From Lanius collurio (lineage: Eukaryota > Chordata > Aves > Passeriformes > Laniidae): 64,000 nt of DNA. Below the pieces are notes generated by a model. That model was not told where the DNA came from. It did no database searches and worked only from the letters and a program-made list of their open reading frames with translations. Every line of letters starts with the position of its first letter. Within the stretch, counting starts at the first letter, position 1. Below are positions 25,460-38,900 of the stretch, piece after piece. Where the stretch lies: assembly GCA_020086605.1 (NCBI GenBank), contig JACBWW010000004.1, positions 37,366,618-37,430,617 of the forward strand, read 5' to 3'. Position numbers and translations under genes: made by a program.

Positions 25460-25795
25460 CACTTCAACAACTACCTGAAAAGAGGTTGTAGTGAGGTGGG
25501 AGTTTGCCTCTTCTTGCAGGTAACAAGTGGCAGGAAGAGAGGAAATGGCCTCAAGTTTTTCCAGGGGAGGTTTAATTTGGATATTCTGAAAAATTTCTTC
25601 AGAGAAGCAGTTGTCAAGCATTGGATCAGGCTGCCCAGGGAAGTGTTTAAGACACCATCCCTGGAGGTATTCAAAAAACATGTGGATATAGCAGCTGAGC
25701 CCGTGGTTTAATGGTGAATATTTCAGTGGTGCTCATTGATGGTTACACTTGGTGATCATAGAGGTAATTTTCAACCTTAGCAGTGCTATGAAGTA
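25460..25795 (+). mobile_element. CR1 LINE, 3' end with open ORF2 C-terminus and tail
   Basis: The reading frame from about 25466 to the TAA at 25709-25711 encodes the last roughly 80 residues of CR1 ORF2. Recognisable blocks in order are LKRGCSEVG, VTSGRKRGNGLK, QGRFNLD, KNFFREAVVKHWIRLPREV and PSLEVFKKHVD. The terminal part is uninterrupted and ends at the family's usual stop position. Downstream, 25712-25795 resembles the CR1 3' untranslated region (GTGGTTTAATGGTG, then a TGATCATAGAGGT..TTTTCAACC block). The element is severely 5'-truncated, as is usual for target-primed insertion. There is no promoter or full RT domain, so it cannot move on its own. It is the best-preserved CR1 copy in the window. 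Confidence 0.93.
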
Positions 25796-28700
25796 GACTT
25801 TTTTTTCTGGAAGACCTTCAGTTCAAGCTGAAACAGGAATTGAACTGAGTATCCCTCTTTCCTTGAAAGTGCTTTACCTACTAGATTGTATGCAAAAGCA
25901 GAAAGTTTGCACTCCTGGACATTTAAACTACTAACCTTTCTTTTTTTTCCCTAGGATGTGTGGGTACTCCACACTTTTAATTATGTTAAACAGAATATTA
26001 TGTGTTATTACTCATGCATTGTTCCGTGTCTAAAATAGTAGACTAAATTTAAGTGTAGAATAAAAAAAAGGGGGGGAAAAAGAATATTTCTGCAAATTTC
26101 ACAGTTTATTATTTGCAATCAAAAAAAGGGGACATTAATGTATAGATAATACAAGTAGAGCCGTGATTCCCAGACTACATAAATTAGTATGCAAGCTGAT
26201 AAAATTCTGCTTGCAAATATTTCTAAAATACCAAACCAGATAAACTGCTTGCAAATTCTGTGTCTGTTATGAGACTTTATAAGGCCTACTAGATGCTAAC
26301 TTTATTTGATTCCAAATTTGCAATCTGAAAATGAGTGCTTCGTGTTTTGGAGAGAAAAACTCACCAGCTGAGTTCATATGTCTTAATGAGGACTCATAAG
26401 CTGGGCACCACTGCCTGTGGTTATGTTTGTGTCATTTTCTATCTGTTTGCTTCATTATGCTTGTGTGGATATTTCTTTTGCATGTGTATGGCTTTGACAT
26501 TTTTGGAAAACTGGAGTATTGCACTAGGCTGATAGTATTTTTCACATCTCGGTAATCGTGTAACAGGAAGGAAGCAAATGTTCCTGGTAAAGATGTGGTG
26601 ACTGCTCACTTTCACTTTTCAGAGGGAAGAGAACTAGTTTTAAATTGAAGGAAATTTCCAAAACATCTTCTTTTTAAAGGGGAGAAAATTGTTTTTATGT
26701 CCTTTTCATGTTTAAGCCTCAGTTTCTTTTCCCAAAGATGTTCAAATATATTTCTTGCCTGTTTCCATCTGTTAAGGTTAGATCATCCAATCTGAACCAT
26801 CAATGTTGTAATATATGACCAATCACAGATAATCAATCTGTTAATTTATAAGTTTTAATTGCATTTAACTATATTTATTTTTGGAAAATTGTTGAAAATA
26901 CCATCAGAGAAATACCTCACTAATTTATAAACAATATGCAGATAGGAAAGCAACTGATAGTTTTAGCTTCTTTGCTTTGTACTGGTAGACTACCCTCTTA
27001 AAATAGCACTCAAGGAAAATATTTTGATCTTTAAGCTCTGATGGCTCTACACTGGTTGTTTGGTGGGTTTTTTTCAGTTTTCAATAACAATTTGGAGATT
27101 TTTCCCTGCTCTTTTGCAGGTAACAGTACAGACCACCTTCCATCAATGCAAACCTCAGCTATTTAAACTCAGTATCTTGCAGGGAATGATACTGTGCTTG
27201 TCAGTCTCTGCCTTATATTTGCCTCAAGAGTAATAATGATATGTGACTATGCACACATACTTTAAAACAAATCATGTTCTTCTTTAGTATTAGACTAATC
27301 ATATTCTTCAAATCCTTCTGAAAGTAGTTCTTCAGTTACAAAGCAGGCATCTTTCAAAATCTTTCTTTTTGGTAACTCAGGGACTGAGTTTTTTCCTATA
27401 TACAACACCAGCAAATGATGTTACTTTCTTTTGCAATGCTTTGAGAGTACAAAGGGCAGAAAATAGATTAAATAAAGGGGTAGGTTTTTGCCTTATTAAT
27501 ATAATTGAAATTTTCCATATTTGGAAACTCTCTGACGTGGGAAATGAATTGACTAGGAAGTATCTACATGAAGTAGTGAGTAGGAGCATCCTGTACTTCC
27601 TTTCATGTAACAGAATTATAAAATTGTTTGGATCAGAACTTATCTTAAGGGTCATTTAGAGTCACTGCTTGTCTTCCATACTTTGTTTTTGAAACTGGTT
27701 TACATAAATTCACTTCTAATTAATGATTGAAAACTCTACAAAATGGTATTAAGTAGGTAAAAGATTCCTAAAATTTTGATATAAGCAACATATACATCAG
27801 CAAAGGAATAGAAATTAGGAATAATTCACATTAATAAGGATGATGATAATAATAATAACAACAGATAATTACAGCTTTCATTTTGAAATGAAAAAATAAT
27901 GGTTTTAGCTGGTTTTCAAAAAAAAATTATTTGTATCTTACTGTGATTAAAGTAAGGCTTTGGAACTCAAAACTGCTATCAGAATTTGTCTGTGGCTCCA
28001 GCTCTTTTAAGACTCTCATTTTCCTTTTTTGTAGAGATTAAAATTCTCGCAGTCTCCTTTGACAATATTACGTTATGGTAGGGCAAAATTCCTTATAAAT
28101 ATTGCTAAGCTGGAGCTGCATCAGATACCCTAGTAGGGAGGTGAGTATAAGTTTAAAATTATGAGTTCAGAATTCAGTAGCAGTCTCTTATTGCTTTGAG
28201 CTGTCTTTGAGATGAAGATTTTTTTTTCTCTCTGGCCCACTCTCTGCTTCATTTCAGCCATACTGAATTTAGAACTTGATGAAGTAGGAACTAATTTATT
28301 TATTTTGATGTATTTAAAATGCTAGACCACACTATCAAATGTTCTTCAATCTCTTTTCTTTCTGTTTGTGAATATCACACAGTGTTTTACAAACACAGCA
28401 GGGATGAAAGCTAAAACAAATGCATATTTGTGTCTACAGCACAAAAATGTGTATTTATAGATGAACAAACCAGGTCAAATCTTTCACAATAAAAAATAAA
28501 TTAAACAGCCATTTGTCAGATGAGTATCTGGAGACCATTATTACGAGTCAATAGAACTGATCTTAAAATGGGGGAAATATTGTCAGGGGAAAATATTTTT
28601 AATGACATTTTGTGTTTATAAGCAAGCACAGATACTCACATTAAAAAGACACCAGTCTGGTTTTCACACTGTACTGCTGCTCTGAAATGAATGACTCACA

Positions 28701-30266
28701 GCTTTGTATTAGTTAGGCTGAGCAAGGCAAATAGTCTAGAAGATTGGTTTAACACATATTAACTCATTTATTGTTTAGATGCACAAAGACATTTCCAATC
28801 AATAGTGTATGAGGGAATATCTTTGCTGCAGCAGATCACATAGAAAAGCTGAGAAAATTATTTTAGAATCTAGAATGTATACCTTATCTGAACTTGTTTT
28901 GGAGAGATAGCCATGCAGACTTACCTCACCCCCATCTGCTTAACTCAAATGCAGAGGTATAAAAATATTAGCTTACCAGTCATGCAACTATTCTTTGGTT
29001 TGTTTCCATCTGGCATTCTTGAAGTGCAGTATATACAGAAGTTACAGGCTTTATACAGGAGAATAATCCTTACTCAGGGTTTAACTAAGCTAAAGGATTA
29101 GGACAAAATGCAATTATGACCTTGGCCATAAATTATCAAGGTTTATGGAGGTTTGGCCAATTCTGAAGTCTAAAAGAGGTTCTGTTCTCTTAAGCATGTA
29201 AAATAAATTAGAGCACTGAAACAGCAGAATATGGCAAAAAATGAAGGGAATGGAAGCTGGTAAGAACACCTTTTTGAAGCATCAAGAAAACACCAGTAGT
29301 TTATTTTACTGCACAATGAGTCAGCAGTCAGAGGTGAGATTTAACCCTAATTTCTTCATATATACTGCTAGTAAAGAATTTGTATACAGATATCTTTCTT
29401 TAAGGAACTTTCTGGAGTAGTATTTTCTCTTTGTATCTTTAGCTGAAAGTCTTTTGTTGGGCATAGTACACTACAATTTTCTATTTTATTGATTTTACTC
29501 TTGTTAGTTAACATGTAAGTACCCAGAGCTCATACACATTTCTACTAACAGCTTGCAAGTGATTCAGATTCATAAATAACAGAATCTAATGCTACTTCAC
29601 ACATCCTAGGATATCCAAGACTTCAGGAGCAGGCAGACAATGCATTGAATCTACAAGAAACTTGTGCTCTTCTGGAATGGCAACTCAGGGCCAGACGTAG
29701 TAACAGAGTATAACAACCTCCTTTCTTTTGACAGTTGAAAGTTACCCTGTTAGTGATATTTATTAAAAATAGCAGGAACTATGTAACTGTTCTTTCTCTT
29801 CTGCTTATTTATGTTCACTATGTCATCATGGTAGCATATGCTACTATGTTCAGTCTTCCTTTAATAAATCTTCCATTTACTGCAGCTCTTTTCATCCCTT
29901 TGCAATCTATAAAAATTTAGCTGCTTTGAAAACAATTACTAAAGCCTGGTTATAGCTTCAATGAACTTTTCTTACTTATTGCCATAATAACTTGTTTGAA
30001 AGTATTTAAATATTTTAGACCAAATTTTGATCAGTTACTGGCATAAGTGTGAAGTAAAATCAGTACACTTGAAATGAGGAGCTGAGAGTTGAAATAAAGC
30101 TATTGATTGTTTTCAAAAGGTTTCCTGCAATTAGTTATTCAACCAAAAATATACTTTCATATTGATGAGAATTTTCTTATTCTCTTTTCTCCCGCTAAGG
30201 CTTCATTTCCTTTGTAATGACCTTTTTTCCAAACTCTCCTTAACGTTTCATTATTCAGAAAACTAA
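25796..30266. other. Unique non-coding stretch
   Basis: No gene was recognised. Short open frames of 60-96 codons on both strands (for example 27369-27659 plus and 27377-27655 minus, which are reverse shadows of one another) show no motif. A short GAT/AAT/AAC triplet-rich patch lies near 27840-27865. It is probably intronic or intergenic. Confidence 0.6.
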
Positions 30267-30451
30267 GGCGTTTTTCTTGTTCTTCTTGTTTTTCTTTCTT
30301 TCTCTTCTTCTTTTTCTTCTTTTTCTTCTTATTCTTCTCCTTTTCCTTATTTTTCTTTATTTTCTTCTTTTTCTTTTTCTTTTTCTTTTTCTTTTTCTTT
30401 TTCTTTTTCTTTTTCTTTTTCTTTTTCTTTTTCTTTTTCTTTTTCTTTTTC
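30267..30451. repeat. Pyrimidine microsatellite: imperfect TTC/CTT grading into (TTTTTC)n
   Basis: From about 30267 the plus strand is nearly pure pyrimidine with irregular CTT/TTTC units. From about 30368 it becomes a regular hexamer array TTTTTC, with about 14 exact units before the assembly gap begins at 30452. The true array is probably longer and lies inside the gap. Open frames translating as (LF)n on the plus strand, or (EK)n and (KR)n on the minus strand, are artefacts. A perfect homopurine/homopyrimidine tract of this size can form triplex DNA. Confidence 0.95.
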
Positions 30452-30730
30452 NNNNNNNNNNNNNNNNNNNNNNNNNNNNNNNNNNNNNNNNNNNNNNNNN
30501 NNNNNNNNNNNNNNNNNNNNNNNNNNNNNNNNNNNNNNNNNNNNNNNNNNNNNNNNNNNNNNNNNNNNNNNNNNNNNNNNNNNNNNNNNNNNNNNNNNNN
30601 NNNNNNNNNNNNNNNNNNNNNNNNNNNNNNNNNNNNNNNNNNNNNNNNNNNNNNNNNNNNNNNNNNNNNNNNNNNNNNNNNNNNNNNNNNNNNNNNNNNN
30701 NNNNNNNNNNNNNNNNNNNNNNNNNNNNNN
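30452..30730. other. Assembly gap (279 Ns)
   Basis: An uninterrupted run of N begins exactly where the hexamer array stops. Sequence resumes at 30731 (gggttgttttt) with no trace of the repeat. The real length is unknown, and coordinates downstream depend on it. Confidence 0.99.
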
Positions 30731-30995
30731 GGGTTGTTTTTGAATAATTTCTATCATTCATGTTGTTGTTTTTATTTTATTCCTTTAGACATCAATATCC
30801 CACCCAGCATATTTTTTATAGCCTGTTACAATACTGAGGAGATGTTTTTTAATATATTTTTTTCTACTGTTGAATTTGGAGTAAATGTTTTTGATGCCTA
30901 AGTATATGTAAACATCAAGATTTAAAAATGCTTCCATAATCCTACAGGATTACAACAACCTAATCTTTATGTATATACCTCTGTTGCTAAGAAAT

Positions 30996-31080
30996 TGACT
31001 GGAAGTTGGAAGATCTGGTTGCAGATTTATGTTCTGTCACAGATTCCCTACATGTCCTTTAGTGACAATACATAGCTAAA
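30996..31080 (+). mobile_element. MIR/CORE-SINE-like relic, 5' part
   Basis: The segment starts GACTGGAAGTTGGAAGATCTGG, close to the GACTGGAAGTCAGGAGACCTGG start I recall for amniote MIR elements. It then shows CTGTCACAGATTCCCT and a TGTCCTTTAGTGACAA block that parallels the MIR TGTGACCTTGGGCAA core. The rest of the element is not recognisable. It is ancient and inactive. The identification is from memory and needs a profile search. Confidence 0.5.
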
Positions 31081-31130
31081 GGTCAACTTAATCAGAAAAA
31101 AAAAGGAATGAAGTGATTAGGCATATTAAG

Positions 31131-31144
31131 ATGTCTTAAGACAT
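31131..31144. repeat. 14-bp perfect palindrome
   Basis: ATGTCTTAAGACAT is identical to its own reverse complement. There are no additional flanking pairs. Confidence 0.85.
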
Positions 31145-31520
31145 ATTGATTTGTTGTGTTTCAGGCTTCAGTTTGATCCAGAAGTGAATGCAAACTCTTC
31201 CATCTAAGTTCAGGGTTGGAAATAGTGAGACACAAGCCCCACATCTCCACCATGTGACTGCAGGCTATGAATACCTGACATGTCTTTACCATATCATTTG
31301 AAACAGCCTGTTAAGCTCTTCATGGCACATATTTGACCATTTCTTTCTCTCTCTCTTTTTTATTTTCCCTTTTTTTGTGATTGGAAGAGATTGCTGTGTT
31401 GATAAGTGCATAAAGTATTTGCAAAGTGCTGGTTGAATAGAATTGGTAAGAGAATAAACATTTTCTTAATGTAGCATAAGGATATTTTCTGTGGCATCCT
31501 CAATTTTGCACTTATAATGA

Positions 31521-31566
31521 AGAAAAAATAAAAAGCCAACAAAAAACAAACCATCCAAAAAACCCC
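31521..31566. repeat. A-rich low-complexity tract ending in CCCC
   Basis: A runs are interrupted by CC, CAAA and finally CCCC, with the same architecture as the tract at 5355-5430. Confidence 0.75.
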
Positions 31567-34500
31567 GAGGAAATAGTATTTTCCATGCAAAGCTGATGGC
31601 TGGCTCAGGGAAAGACCTGTTTCAAACTACTTATTATAACAAGCAGTCCCATCCAAACCTTCCAGATAGTCCTGCTTTGAGTCACAGACACAGTAGATCA
31701 GGTTAATCTCCATTTCCCTCTAGAGCTTGGTTGATACTGGAACTGTTGGTGACCCAGAGCAGTGGCACAAACTGTCTCCATGTTAACTAAAACCTGCAGG
31801 CTGCATGAGCACAGTAACCTTACATAAGCACCTAGGATTTCTGGGTGAAAAAGCTTATCAATGAATCAAATCAACAAAGAGGGCAAGAAATATCAGTGCC
31901 TATTACATCAGTAGCTTGCTACAGAGACGAAGCTTTTGTTTAATGAAAACTGAGATTTGCTTAGAGATTTCCCAAGAAAAATCAAGGAGTTAGGTACCTC
32001 TGCAAAACTGAGGACTATGTCTTCACTGAGACACTGAGGTGACATGTTTGGAATCCAGTGTTAGAAGGAAGGAACAAACAGCTCTCTGTTTCTGTATCCT
32101 CCTTATAGACATTCTCATAAATAAATATATAAATGAAAACTCTCCAGAATTAGTATAGACTAAGAAAGCTCTGTGGAGGTTGCTAGGCAGCCGAGGCCAA
32201 AGGAATAGAAAGCAGGCAGGTCTTTGAAAAACAGAATCAGTGACTTATGGGTTATCTGAAGTCACGATTTACTCAACTGTCTTTTGTCATAAACAAGAGA
32301 CAGTAGAATTTATTTTTCTTTAGTAAATGAACAATGTTTTTAAAATATTTTAAAAAACCAGCCTGTTTTATGCCTCATTCCTATCCATGTTTTGAAGCTA
32401 TGAAATTTTATGCATGATTATTATTTCTAATCTTTATTTATTGACTGATACAGAAATTTGATGCAGTATATAGAGGCTATAACTTGAAAATTATTTATCA
32501 AATTAATTGATTTTTGAAGTTTTTCCAATTTAAATGTTTACCATGGTATGCATGTAAGACTCTAGAAGAAGGAAGTTTCCAATGCTGGAATGAATGCCTT
32601 GCCCTCAAGGGTGTCCACAGGCACTTTTCACTGTCACAAATGACAGGAAAAGGCTTACTTTCTACCACCATGCCTTGTATGGTATATGATGAAGCTACTC
32701 GTTACAGAAATACAGAAGTAACCACCCCCTTCCTATTACTGCTAAGTATGCAAAAATATAGGAAAGACAAAGTTGACATCTGCAAGATTAGGTGATCACA
32801 TTATTGGCTAATTGCTGCCTTTGAAATCTGTGTTTATATTTGCACCTTAAAAGTCTTCCTGAAATTAACTGTGCCTTCAGCAGTTCTGTCATAGCTACAT
32901 GCATTGAGGGGGCACTGTAATCCTGCAATTCCCCTCCTTTCTCAGGTTGTGTAATGACAGCTCTAGATCATATTTTAGTCTGCCAGAGTTATTCTCTCTC
33001 AATGCCTTCAATATACGTCTTGTGAAGATGTAATTGCTGCATCACAGTTTCTTAATATGTGTTTCTTCCACAGGGTGGATGCTGTGGGGGTTCCAGGCAG
33101 CTCTGTGGAACAGTCTCCAATGGGCTAGTAGGATGAGAAGGTCCAGTGGTAGTTTGGGAAACGAGGAGAAACATCACCTCCCAAGACGGTAAACCTACTG
33201 AAAAGGTAATGGTAATTCATGTTAGGATATTATGCTAGTTAGCTTTCCAGGCCCCATGGATATGCTGGAATGCACAGCAGAAAACTGGTAGGGAAGGGGT
33301 GCACAAACCTTTGTTGTTGTCTGACTGTTCATACAGAGCTCATTAATATCTTTCCAGAGCTTCTTAAACTGAGCTGAGTTTCAGTTCCTATCCTTGTGTG
33401 AGAAAGAATTTGGATGTCATATCTTTCAGGGGTTTTCTTGTTTTCCTGTGGATCTGTTAGAGAATACAAATCACAAGCTTACAATAACTTTCCAATAAAT
33501 TACTTACAGGAATTAAAACCCTGAAAATGCCAGCTTATAAGCCATGTAACAATTTAGCAGAGTAAAATGTTTCACATGGAGAGCTAATAGTTGGATTTTT
33601 AAAATTGCATCGTTGTGTTTTATTGGGTTCTTTCAATCTCACCTTCCAGGCTTAGCTACTGTGTTTGTGGAGACTCTCTTACTAAACTGGAGCCTTAACT
33701 ATGGATGTTTTTTGTTCCTAACATTTCAGAAGTCCAAGAGAATGTGCAAACTAAAGATCTGTCATCCCTCAGAGTAACTGTAATGCTTCTTCCTTCATGT
33801 TAAAAGGTAGAGTTGAGCCATGAAGCATCAAATCATTTTGTTTCTCTGCTGTCCCAAAAGCCCAGCAATATGGTGTGTTTTGGAGCCCAGTTAACTTATC
33901 ATATGTCCATGCTATATACACATTTCTTGGTCCTCAGCTAAAATTAAGTTTGATGAACAAACAGATTTTGTTCTCTCATCCTAAACCAATCATTTCCCAT
34001 GGTACATTTTGAAATATCTGACAGGCTGACTTGCTTCTTTCCTTTATTAATGTGCCTTAATGTATGCAGAGTGCAAGAAAAATAACGATGGGAAATCACA
34101 CTGGTAGAAAATAAAAAGGGATTTTTAATGCAAAAACTTTCTTAAGAATCTATTCCCATATCTCATGAGATACCAAAAAAACATAAAACAATATTTAATG
34201 GTGTAACTTATTTTCTTTGCTCAGTATAGATGTTTTGGCTGGTTGAGTACTAGGTTAGTCTTTCAAATGTGTCTGGGCAATACCTTTCTTTTTGTCGCTG
34301 GTGAGCTCCTCCAGCTCCCTGGCACTAATTCATTAAAACCATTCAGAGCGTCCACTGCTGCAATTCACAAATTTCTTCCATACTTTACCCAGCTCTCTCA
34401 GGCTTTACAGCTACCAGGGGACAGACCAATCTTCACTCTTGTGACATTACTGAGGGTTACATCTTTGTGTGACCTGTTGCTGTAGTGGAGAGTCTGAAGC

Positions 34501-35544
34501 CCTCCCCTCTGAAAAGAGCAGAAAATACTTTTTTACTTGGGAGAAGTTATAAATAGATTTGTGAGAGAAGAAATGTTTGATGCACGAAAGAGAGGCCGTG
34601 CCTCCTGCATTTATATGTGAGGTGATAGTTTTCAGCTTGTGGTCTGCTTTTCAGCAATCTTCCACTCAAACTTGTTGCTAATCAATTCAACCTAGCTGCT
34701 CCTGACCTAATTTGGTTTTCTATTATCTAGTAGAAATGAGTTTGTGAGGCTTTTTTAGTGAGGGCCCAGGAATCTTCAAAAAAAATTGCACCAATTTGTC
34801 TTAGGTACTTTACTGTAAACAAAAGACAGGAGTAGCTTACTTATGACTGGAACTGGTCTGAGATCCAGAGAATCCAGCTTCAATGCCTCACTGTGTTTCA
34901 AGTGTCTTCTTGGCTGCATTCTTCTACCTACAGTGTGGACAGACTCTCATGGAACTTCTGTAATGTTCCTTTGTTGATGCTTTAGTGATAATCTTTTCTC
35001 AAAAAGGGAAAAGGATCTTTGCCCAGCAGCTAACAGGTGTCATTGAAAGAACTTTACACTAGGTTTGAAGGGGGAAAGGAATAAAATTAAGCAAACTAAA
35101 AAAAAGCCAGGGGTAGCATGCCAATGTTTGTGGGATGGTGTGCTAGCAGACCATTCAGTCTGCTCAACAATGTGCTGAGTACACCGTAGCTCACTGGAAG
35201 TGCCTTTATACTAATATGGACAGCATGAAAAGTGTAGTGGGGTTGACCTTGACCAGATGTCAGCCACCCAGCAAAGGTGCTTTGTGAATCCCCTCCACAA
35301 CTGGATAGGAGAGAAAAAATATAAAGAACATGTCATTGGTTGAGATAAGACTGGGAAAGATCACTCCCCAAATACTGTCAAAAGAGGTTCATACTGGGGA
35401 CATTAACTGAGCTTATTACTAACAAAATCAAAGCAGGATAATGAAAGGTAAAATGAATCTTAAAAATACTCTACCCCATCCCTCTCTCATTCCCAGCTCT
35501 TCCTCCCCCGTCCAGCAGTGCAGGGAATGGGAGGGGCAGCAAAT

Positions 35545-35945
35545 GTGGTGAAAGGTCATGAGGGCAAGACTTATGAGGAGCATCTAAGGTCACTTGGTTT
35601 GCTCAGCTTGGAGAAGAAAAGGCTGGGGTGATCTCATTGCAGTCTACAACTTCCTCAAGGGAGGCAGCAAAGGGGAAGGTGCTGATCTGCTCTCTCTAGT
35701 GACCAGCAACAGGACACATGGAAATGGAATACAGCTGCACCAGGGGAGCTTCAGACTGGAGGTTCCTCACTCAGTGGGTGGTTGGTCACTGGCACAGACT
35801 TCCCCAAGGAAGCCTAAGCCTAAGCCTGAGAGAGTTCAAGGAGCATCTGGATGATGCTGTTAGTCATATGGTTTAGTTTTAAGTCATCCTGTAAAAAAAC
35901 AGGGAGCTGGGCTTAATCCTTCCAACTTGAGATATTCTGTGGCTC
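35545..35945 (+). mobile_element. CR1 LINE fragment, ORF2 C-terminal region to 3' end, frameshifted
   Basis: The translated plus strand first shows a YEEHLRSLGLLSLEKKRL block in one frame. After a one-base shift it continues as GDLIAVYNFLKGGS, then LLSLVTSNRTHGNG and QLHQGSFRLE (frame 35594-35854). These match the successive conserved blocks of the CR1 ORF2 C-terminus. The stretch after about 35760 is rearranged, with a short CCTAAG triplication near 35811-35830 and loss of the FF..R.V..WNRLPREV block in frame. The end near 35930 (GATATTCTGTGGCTCTAAG) resembles the CR1 3' tail. It is 5'-truncated, broken and inactive. Confidence 0.88.
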
Positions 35946-38900
35946 TAAGAATCCAACCTCAATGCTGCAGAGAATCATTTGGGTTTCAGGCTTCACACTG
36001 GGGAAAGAAGTTACAACCCCTCAAGACAGATATGGAAAGAAACTGAAATTAGAGGGGATGACATTGTGGTATCTTCATCTGCAACATATTAAAGTGAAGT
36101 TTGAACTTCTCCACTCTTAACACTTCCTGAGAAATTGGAAGCCTAATGGATTGATGTTTCAGTCTCTGATTCCCTGCTTAAATTGTGCTTCTTGTGAACT
36201 ATTCTTGAAATGCCATTTTGACTGAAGGTAGGGGAAGATAAGAGTGCCGTTTTAATATAACTTGAAATCTTGATGGTAAAAGGTAATTTATATTTTCAGT
36301 AAGAGGCTTTCATCTTCATTGGACTCTAACAATATTGATCTGATATCAGAACTAAGTATATATCCCTGAATTCTGACCAGATTCTGCTTCTGGTGTGAGT
36401 GACAAATGTTTCACATTGTCCTAGCAAATAGAGCTTTTTACTGTGTGTTTTTTTGGCTGGTCAGTTTACAAGTGGCTGCATTTTGCTGGTCTGTTTGATC
36501 CATATTTTCTTTCCATGCATTTTAAGATGAATGGTTCTGATTTTTTAACCACTGTGCCCCTTTAAGGGTATTTATAGTAAAATCATAGCAGTCAATGCAG
36601 GGTTTGTTTTTTTTTCCTGTATTTTAACAGCTGAAAAACCAGTTGTGTTCCATGATTTATGGAAAAGCCCAAGCCTTTCAAATTTAGTGAAGTGTATGCA
36701 GCTTAAGAGTTAATTATGTTTTTAAACACAATGAAAATCTCCATTCAAAAATGAGGCATGTCCCAGAGTTTGAAACAGAACAGAAGAACTGAGATATTCA
36801 AATCAAAACAGAAGATCTTTTCACCTAACAACAATTCCCATTGCCATGTTGAATGTTTGTGTGGGCAAAACTAGCTCTACACAGCTGGAGATTAATAAGA
36901 CTACAGTCCTAAAGTGTGAGCATGCAAAACTGGCAGTGCCCTTGCTGGCAGGCAAGACGGCACCAAGAGATCTTGAGGGTTTTGTCTTAGAAGAGAGAAC
37001 CCTTAGACAGAACCAAAGTCAATAACTCTTAAGAGTCAAATAGAGACAGGACAACTCAGCAGCAATTCCTTCAATATTTCACAAAAAGATTAAAGAGTGT
37101 GACATGACAAGGATAGACCATTGGATCTCTGAAAGGATCTGAGAAATCAAATATGAAAGCGATGAGTTACCAGACAGCCTTCACCTGCATTACTGAATGC
37201 CATTTAAATTACTCTCTCCACAGCTGATAACACTAAATAAAGTACATTTCTTATGTTTAATATTATTTTTGTTTAAACTTACTGTGTGAAATTCTTCTTT
37301 CATTAAAAAGTGTTTGAAAAGCTGATCCCCTTAGTGTGTCAGAATGATGATGATTCAGTTTCTCAATTTACTTCTTTCTTTTTCTCATCTCTGTAGGGTT
37401 GGGCTTTGTTAATCTGCCATTTTCTTTCTATTTTTTTTTCTTTATTGTTATTAAATTTCTTTCCAATTATGCTCCTTTTAGTTTGATAAATTATGATTTC
37501 TCATTTCATTTCTCAATATCTGTTGTGATAGGTGGCAGAAAACTGGTCACCTGATACTGACGGAGAGCAGTTTGTGGTATTTACTCTTTGTAAGATTGGA
37601 TGTTCAGGCACCTTCCTCTGACTGTTCTGGTTCCTGTACTGTTCCAGAATTATGTCCTGCAATTTTTAACACTCACTTTAGTAAAAAATTTTGCTATGAC
37701 TACAGTAGAATAAAACTGAGTGTGGAAGAGTTGATCTGAATGCCAAATAGAAAAAAAAAAAAATCCTTTGTTCCCTTGACATATTGGGTATTTTGAAAAC
37801 ATAAGTTGTTGAGTTGGCAGCATAAAATTGACAAATAACAAAAAATCAACTCCAAACTACTTTAAACTTTTTCTTGCAAAAGAGAACATATTGAAGCAGG
37901 GTGAAGGGGAAGGAAATTATTTACTCTCAAATGCATCAAGTAGATCACTTTTTATTGAGGTGACATTTGTATCTGCTGTAGAAGGTGAGATCTCTGTGAG
38001 AAATTGTTAACATACCAGAAATCAAATACATAGCACCTTTTGTTTATATCCAGTGGCTGTTGTAATATTTATCAGAAAGTTATTGAAATCTGAAAGATTG
38101 AAGGACTGAAGATTGAACAGTCTGGATTAGGCAATATGATTATTAACAAAGCAAAGTGAATACATCTTACATACACAAGGTATCTGACTGCAGCTAGAAC
38201 TTCCCAGGGCATTTAAATCCATACCAAAGTAGCTGGAGATGGAAGTTATTCTTGTGGAACCTCATATAGTGAAGGGAAGTGATAGAAATCATGTCAATAT
38301 GGCCTTCAAGCAAGAGCAAATTGAAAGGAATGTGCATGAGGCGTGTGAATGAAATGTACTTGTAACCATTGATTAGGATGGTATTTTATGGTGGGTTTGG
38401 GGGTTTGTTTTTATCTCATAAATCTCTGTTTGCTTCCATTACTTAAAGTCCTCATCTCAAATTTTGCTAGGGTATAACTCTTTTTTCTACATAAGCCTGC
38501 CTTGTGTTGGGGAGCAAGATGCACCCCAGTGAGATTGAAGGGCTGTCTGCATTGCTAGAGATAAAAGGTCTCCTGCTGCTCTGTTAAGCATTGTTATGGG
38601 AACTGTGATGCCAAGTATAAGCCTTTGGGAAGGAATTCCCTCTGGCAGAGCAGTTCTCTGTTCCTCCTGCTTAGAAGCAGATGGCAAAGAGGAAGCCCAC
38701 ATCACCAGGCAGACCTGGATATTCTGTGCCTCTGTAGTCTGAAGATTGCTTTAATCCACTAAGTCATTGTTTGTTTCAGTCATACAGATATTTGAACTGA
38801 CTTTAAAAAAAGAAAACTATTTTGAGGGTAATCCCTGCACTTTTTATATAAAGCAAATGAGCAGTACAAACAAGGCTGATTTTATACAACGTGGAACATA

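Larger units (their letters stand above)
30731..35544. other. Unique non-coding stretch after the gap
   Basis: It holds one weak MIR-like relic (30996-31080), a 14-bp palindrome (31131-31144) and an A-rich CCAAA tract (31521-31566). No exon was recognised. The largest open frame, 93 codons at 32514-32795 on the plus strand, has no recognisable motif. Confidence 0.6.

Noticed and set aside
30277..30757. Long open frames encoding (LF)n on the plus strand or (EK)n/(KR)n on the minus strand
   Set aside because: They are translations of the TTTTTC microsatellite and of 279 Ns; no protein evidence.
35811..35830. CCTAAG repeats suggesting an interstitial telomere-like sequence
   Set aside because: The unit is CCTAAG/CCTAAGC, not CCCTAA, with only about three copies inside a CR1 fragment.
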